Shown here in pieces: positions 43,661-48,522 of a DNA stretch of 48,522 bases. A program made the translations under genes and the position numbers. Positions within the stretch are counted from its first letter, which is position 1. Every line of letters starts with the position of its first letter. The notes under the pieces were generated by a model that was not told where the DNA came from, did not search any database, and saw only the letters and a program-made list of their open reading frames with translations. The stretch is taken from assembly GCA_037176905.1 (NCBI GenBank), contig JBBBWG010030610.1, forward strand, positions 1-48,522, written 5' to 3'. The stretch is from Azolla pinnata. Taxonomy: Eukaryota > Streptophyta > Polypodiopsida > Salviniales > Salviniaceae.

Positions 43661-46600
43661 ATGGAGCCCTTCTTCGACATGATGGAGAAGAAGCTGCGAT
43701 TCTGCATCGTTGCGTTCATCGCGCTTGCGCTGCTAGCGCTCGATGGCGCGGACGCCGCGAGCCTCACGATTCTGGTGCCATTGCAGAAGGGATTCGAGGA
43801 GTTTGTGCGCTGGGAATCGGCGTCGGGGACACCAATCACAGCCAACTCCAACGTCACCTTCTCCGGCTTCGCCATCGAAGTCTTCCGCGAATGCATGAAG
43901 CGCCTCGATTACAACTACAAGCTGAAGGCCTACGGCGACGGCATAACCGACCCCAGCTACGACGCCCTCGTCCAGAAGCTCGTCTCTGGGGTAACTAACC
44001 AATCGCCGCTCCCAATCCTGTTCCATCGCCTTACAGGAATGCATGGTTAAAAGTGTCTTTTTTTTTTGGTGTTTCACTTTGTTCACTAATCGAAGTATAT
44101 ATATGGCTTTTATGGTACGAAAAAGAGAATGGTTAAACCATCGCCTCACAGGAAAGAATGGTTAAAAGTGTCCTTTTTTTGGTGTTTCACTTTGTTCACT
44201 AATCGAAGTATATATATAGTACGAGAAAGAGAATGGTTAAAGCATCAATAGGTAGGTAGGTAAAGGGAAGGTAAGGTTGTAGTCAGGATTTTGGGACAAT
44301 CGTCGTATGAACTGCATGCTGGATTAACCATATTATAAATAAAGGAGGTGGATGGGGTGGTGGCCGATCTCACGATAACGAGCAAGCGGCTCCATGAAGT
44401 GGACTTCACGCAACCCTACATACATTCGCGCCTCGACATGGTTGTGCCACTTTCGCCGAACAAGATCTCGGGATGGTGGAGCTTCGCCTTGCCCTTCTCT
44501 TGGGATCTCTGGCTTACGATCGTGGGCGCATATCTTTTGGCTTTCATAATCATTTTCATCGCCGAACCATTTGAGCAAAACCAAGAAGGGTTCGTGCGAG
44601 ACCAACTGCAGTGGTCCCAAAGATTTGGTAAAACCTATTGGTACGGCCTTTTTGTTTTATATTTTTTTTCTTTCTTCCCAGAAGTAATAGATTGTGCATT
44701 AGAATGAACCAATATAATACGCCCACAAAGTGGCAAAAAAGGCCTTTTATCATTACCTTGATTTCCTTACTTTCAGAAGGCTCTGTAGAAGCAAGAGAAA
44801 TGATAATAATAATAATACAGACCAAAAGGCACAACTAAGATTAGCCCAACCAGCAGCTAAAATATCGGCTTGTGACTATGTTTTGAGAAATTCGGATCGG
44901 CTTTGAAAACCAAACGCTTTTAACATTAATCGTCGCACATACGATTAGTATAGAGGAGGTGTCGAAGCAAATCTGGTAACTGAAAATAGGAGATATGTGG
45001 GATTTGCTAATATTGCGAATTTGTAGCCACCAGAGAAATTTTCGATGATAGTAGAACCTTGTTTTGGAAAATAAATCAATGAAATATTAGCAACCTAGTG
45101 CAAGGTGAATGTTATGTCTAATCTCAATATGACCCCCATGTGCTGCAGGTTCTTATGCTCGATCTTAACCAGCACGCTTGGTAAGTCCTCCACACGATCT
45201 AAATTACTCACAACGAAATCTATCTCGTAAAATGTATTGTTTTTAGTCATATAGGTCAGATTTGACTTTCAAACATGATAATCAAATCTATCTATCTATC
45301 TATCCATCTATTTAAACTCGAGGTAAGTCCCCTCACATGCTATAAACCACTCATAACCCAATATATCACGTAAAATGTATTGTTTTTTGTTTCATAGGTC
45401 AGATTTGACTTTCAAACACGATTATCAATTCTATCTATCTATTTATCTAAATTCGGGTAAGTCCCCAACATGCACTATAAGTTACTCACAACCCAATATA
45501 TCACGTAAAATGTATTATTTTTGGTTTCATAGGTCAGATTTGAGTTTTAAACACAATAATCAAATCTATTTATCTATCTATCTAAACTCGGGGGTAAGTC
45601 CTAGACACGCGCTATAAATTACTCACAACCCAATATATCACATAAATTGTATTGCTTTTTGTTCAATAGGTCAGATTTGACTTTCAAACATAATAATCAA
45701 ATCTATCTATTTATCTAAACTCGGAGCAAGTCCCCCCACGTGTTATAAACTACTCGCAACCTAATATATCACGTAAAAAGTATCGTTTTTGGTCTTATAG
45801 GCCAAATTTGACTTTTAAACACAATAATGAAATCTATCTATCTAAACTCGAAGTAAACACTCGTTGTAAACTACTTACAACCCAATATATCACATAAAAT
45901 GTTTGGTCTCATAGGTCAGATTTGACTTTCGAAGACGATAATCAAATCTATCTATCTATCTATCTAGACTCGACGATCGTCTCGAACCCTGTCAATACGA
46001 ATCCTTTTACGAGGGAGCTGCCTCCGCTGTTTCCAAACTAAGCTATACCGAAGAAACCTTCTGTGTTCTAGGGAAGGAGGTGAAATCATTCGAGGGCAGG
46101 CTATTCGCACTGATCTGCCTGCTTTTTGTGCTCATACTGAAGGGGGGCTATACGGCGAGCCTGTCGTCAATCATCCTATCACAGCAACGCGGCTTCACGA
46201 CGATCACAAGCTTCCAAGAGCTGCAGAAGAGTGGTAAGCCGATCGGATACCAGAAAGGATCATTCACGCTCTATTACTTGACAAACACCCTCAACATAAC
46301 ATCGGATCGGCTCGTCAACCTCACCACCCAAAAAGATTACGACGATGCCCTAAAGTCGCGCCGAGTCGCAGCGATCATCGACGAATCCCCGTACATCGAG
46401 GCTTTCCTCACCAACTTAAGTTGCAGTTACAAGAGAGCTGATTCCAACATCGCTTATTTCGGCGGACTTGCTTTCGTAAGCCCTCCTTCCGATCCATACA
46501 CTCGAGATTGATCTATCGACACAATGCTCATCATATCATCGTTTGTTGTTGATTTCCTACTTACCATAATATATATATATACTTTGATTAGTGAACAAAC

Positions 46601-46918
46601 ACCAGAATGGCTACAACTATGACTCCTTCAAAACTTCTTTTGCAGGCCTTCCAGAAGAACTCGTCCTTCACGAAACATGTGTCTCGCTCCATCTTGTCTT
46701 TAGCACAGGCCGGGGACTTGCAAAGGCTCAAGGATAAATGGCTTGGCTCCGGACAATGCACCACCACTGATGTTCCAAACATTGGTTTGTCTTTCGACAA
46801 TTTATGTGGTCTATTTATTACAAGCGGAGCAAATACATGCAGTTTATGGCTTGTTTATGGACTATACGTCTATATCAAAAAGATGATTGATAACTATAGA
46901 AACTTTTCGCCTTCTTAA
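43661..46918 (+). CDS. Divergent ATD-less glutamate receptor-like channel (GLR copy I)
   Basis: Five exons: 43661-43990, 44345-44640, 45149-45180, 46072-46475 and 46646-46918, about 444 residues (a second in-frame ATG lies at 43679). The signal peptide is LRFCIVAFIALALLALDGADA, then S1 ASLTILVPLQKGF, AYGDGITDPSYDALV and TITSKRLHEVDFTQPY with the ligand Arg. M1 is LWLTIVGAYLLAFIIIFIAEPF. The 32-nt exon 3 gives WFLCSILTSTLG, quite unlike the FF-Ser/His-Gln/Arg pore loops of its relatives. The gate reads GGYTASLSSII, with Gly where the others have Ser. S2 has IIDESPYIEAFL and DKWLGSGQC. The exon 2 acceptor (AAATAAAG) lacks a pyrimidine tract. The frame is intact, so it may be a working but altered channel, or an early pseudogene. 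Confidence 0.82.
45181..45965 (+). repeat. About 130-142-bp minisatellite in intron 3 of GLR copy I
   Basis: About six units fill the intron. Each starts with a GTAAGTCC-like splice donor (45181 genuine; 45323, 45457, 45594; decayed GCAAGTCC 45726 and GTAAACAC 45853), followed by CACAACCCAATATATCACGT, AAAATGTATTG, CATAGGTCAGATTTGACTTT and a (CTAT)n run ending AAACTCG. The first unit begins exactly at the exon 3 border, so the array grew from the splice-donor region itself. Confidence 0.85.
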
Positions 46919-47859
46919 CAAACCTGATTGATAACATGTATGTATATAAGATCCTTCCATAATGTACAATTGTATCCAAAGGACAAAGCTTGAATTGAAG
47001 AGTACTCTAATGGCTACACACCAACATAAAACACAGCGGCTCCATTCACTAACATATGTAGAGATGGAGTAGCAATTAAGTGGAGACTAGTTTTAATAAT
47101 AATAATATATATATATACAAACTATTTTTCACTTTGTATTAAAAATTGCCCAGAGGCTAAGTACAAATTACAACTTTACTTTTGATTGAATACACAAATC
47201 ACAATGTGTCATCTATCTTTTAATGGAGGGAACAAAAACAATGGAAGTAAAAGTAAATTTAACTTCTACATGATAATAATTATAGACACGAAGGTCGTTT
47301 TAAGTTTGCTGAAACCTTAGTTTTAAATTTTTTCAATCTTTCTGAAATTCCATGGAAATCATCTCATTGTTCCTTTAATGTATGCACAAGCTCCGACCAA
47401 ATTATCTTTACAATTTCTACAAGTGGCTCTACAACTCCTTGGAATACTCGCAGGCATCTAGCTTTCCATATTCCCCACATGACAATTCCACTCATATATT
47501 CTCATACACCATTATTACTTACATTTACTTGCCTTTCTATATTAGACATAGTCTTTCGAATACCTTTTCCTTATCAAACATAAAGTCTCCATTATAGGAA
47601 CATTGCGTTAATCTATAATAAGAAAATAAAAACTTATCATTATGTCCCCATATTGCATTACCCCAACTTAAACTTTCATTTCTATTTACATGATATAACA
47701 ACCACAAAATTTTTAACCAAACTTTACAAGCATGAATACAAACCCACAAGGCATGTCGTTATGTTTCTATCTAATTGTCACATCTTTGACAGTGGACAAT
47801 TTTAGCTTCATGTAACTTACTGTCCACAGCGATTGTATCTTGAATTACAAGCCACCTAA
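46919..47859. other. AT-rich 3' flank of GLR copy I
   Basis: It holds the probable 3' UTR and then AT-rich sequence with a (TAATAATA/TA)n run at 47094-47116. From 47370 to 47860 sequence rich in short open stretches resembles nothing I recognise. Confidence 0.4.
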
Positions 47860-48206
47860 TGTCACGGCTGAGACTCGTGGACAATGATAGAACTCGAAGC
47901 CGAGAGTATGACACGACGCAGAAGAGAAATAAGAACAAGAAGACAAGAGATAAATTACCTGGAACTTGGAGTACAACAGCGCTAAAGACTGGTGTTGAAC
48001 GGAATGAGTTCTAATGAATGAGGAGTCACATATTTATAGGACCCTATGGAATTTTCCAGAATGTTCTAGAACATTCTAGATATATTTAAGATAATCATGG
48101 AACATTTTAGAATGTTCTAGAATATTTTAGTATCTTATAATAATTAATAATATAAAATATTTTAAATACACGTTAAATATGTTATTATGTTGGTTAAAGG
48201 TTGACA
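47860..48206 (-). mobile_element. LTR of a Ty3/gypsy chromovirus
   Basis: It starts TGTCACGG and ends GGTTGACA, so both ends carry the TG...CA form with short inverted TGTCA/TGACA. On the minus strand it holds CCTATAAATATG, a likely TATA box, about 190 bp before the end. It lies directly downstream (minus direction) of the decayed integrase/chromodomain, as a 3' LTR should. The outer boundary toward 48250 is uncertain because related copies share sequence slightly beyond 48206, and no clear polypurine tract was seen. Confidence 0.65.
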
Positions 48207-48244
48207 TCTGTACGAAGAGGTTGTGGGTTCAAAACTTCGACGAC

Positions 48245-48522
48245 GAGTTCCACGAGTCGCAAGACTTGTATTGGGACCTGGTTTAGTGGGATAGTTCGTG
48301 AAATGCAATCACCATCTCAGAGGCATTTTTAAGATTCTCTAGGCACCATGTTCGGTATTAGGTGTATAACCTAACCAATCAACAAGATAATATAATCTGT
48401 TGCGGATGATCTTGGAGTCAAGAACGCCTACAACTTCATATTCAACCCCATCTGAAACTTCAACTGGGGGTGGGGGAGTTGTAACACGACCTGGAATGGA
48501 GGTAGATGTGTAGGGCTCCAAA
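48245..48522 (-). pseudogene. Chromovirus pol 3' end (integrase chromodomain), partial and decayed
   Basis: On the minus strand the frame from 48522 reads PPPPVEVSDGVEYEVVGVLD then SKIIRNRLYYLVDWLGY, the chromodomain typical of the integrase C-terminus of plant chromoviruses. The conserved aromatic residues (Y of YEV, W of DW) are present. The frame breaks at about 48345, just after GYTPNTEHG, where the usual TWEP block is disrupted by an apparent single-base loss. A stop codon further on interrupts the remaining ENL-like and FHELSH tail. The rest of the element lies right of the window. Confidence 0.8.

Noticed and set aside
45181..45965. Regularly spaced repeats resembling a CRISPR array
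   Set aside because: Units are directly adjacent, diverged and contain microsatellites; the window is a plant nuclear intron with no cas genes.

Overview
Nuclear DNA of a land plant. The evidence is genes split by GT-AG introns, an ABCG half-transporter of the plant ABCG7 type, plant-type telomere units (TTTAGGG/CCCTAAA), a Ty3/gypsy chromovirus fragment, and many introns rich in microsatellites and minisatellites. I cannot name the species. No organelle, bacterial or viral gene set is present.

The window is dominated by a cluster of glutamate receptor-like (GLR) channel genes. Four complete copies can be assembled: minus 6134-3302, minus 29449-26709, plus 35931-38559 and plus 39871-42119. 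A fifth complete but divergent copy lies at plus 43661-46918. One copy runs off the left edge (plus, up to 2420). Four broken copies remain (about 8690-10060, 11293-13352, 14934-17595 and 32880-33085). Complete copies share one five-exon plan: exon 1, signal peptide and first half of ligand lobe S1; exon 2, rest of S1 plus M1; exon 3, a 32-nt mini-exon encoding the pore loop; exon 4, M3 gate and most of S2; exon 5, end of S2, M4 and tail. Intron phases are 0, 2, 1, 0. None of them encodes the large amino-terminal (periplasmic-binding-like) domain normal for plant GLRs. The predicted receptors are only about 440-575 residues and go straight from the signal peptide into S1.

Layout: 1-2992 and 26146-29201 are arms of a large inverted duplication, each carrying one GLR gene and a shared 3' flank. 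Between them lie a second GLR gene (3302-6134), a run of three decayed GLR copies (8-17.6 kb) and an intact eleven-exon ABCG7-type gene on the minus strand (25546-19264). To the right, 29.5-35.9 kb is repeat-rich and holds a GLR exon-1 fragment between opposing copies of a GLR 5' flank. Next come three tandem plus-strand GLR genes (35.9-46.9 kb). The right edge enters a decayed chromovirus whose LTR has degenerate relatives at three other places in the window.

The GLR genes are probably paralogous subunits of tetrameric amino-acid-gated cation channels. They differ most in tandem-repeat tracts, both coding (acidic linker after M1, cytoplasmic tails) and intronic, several of which sit at 5' splice sites. 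The ABCG7-like transporter looks like an unrelated neighbour caught between GLR duplications.
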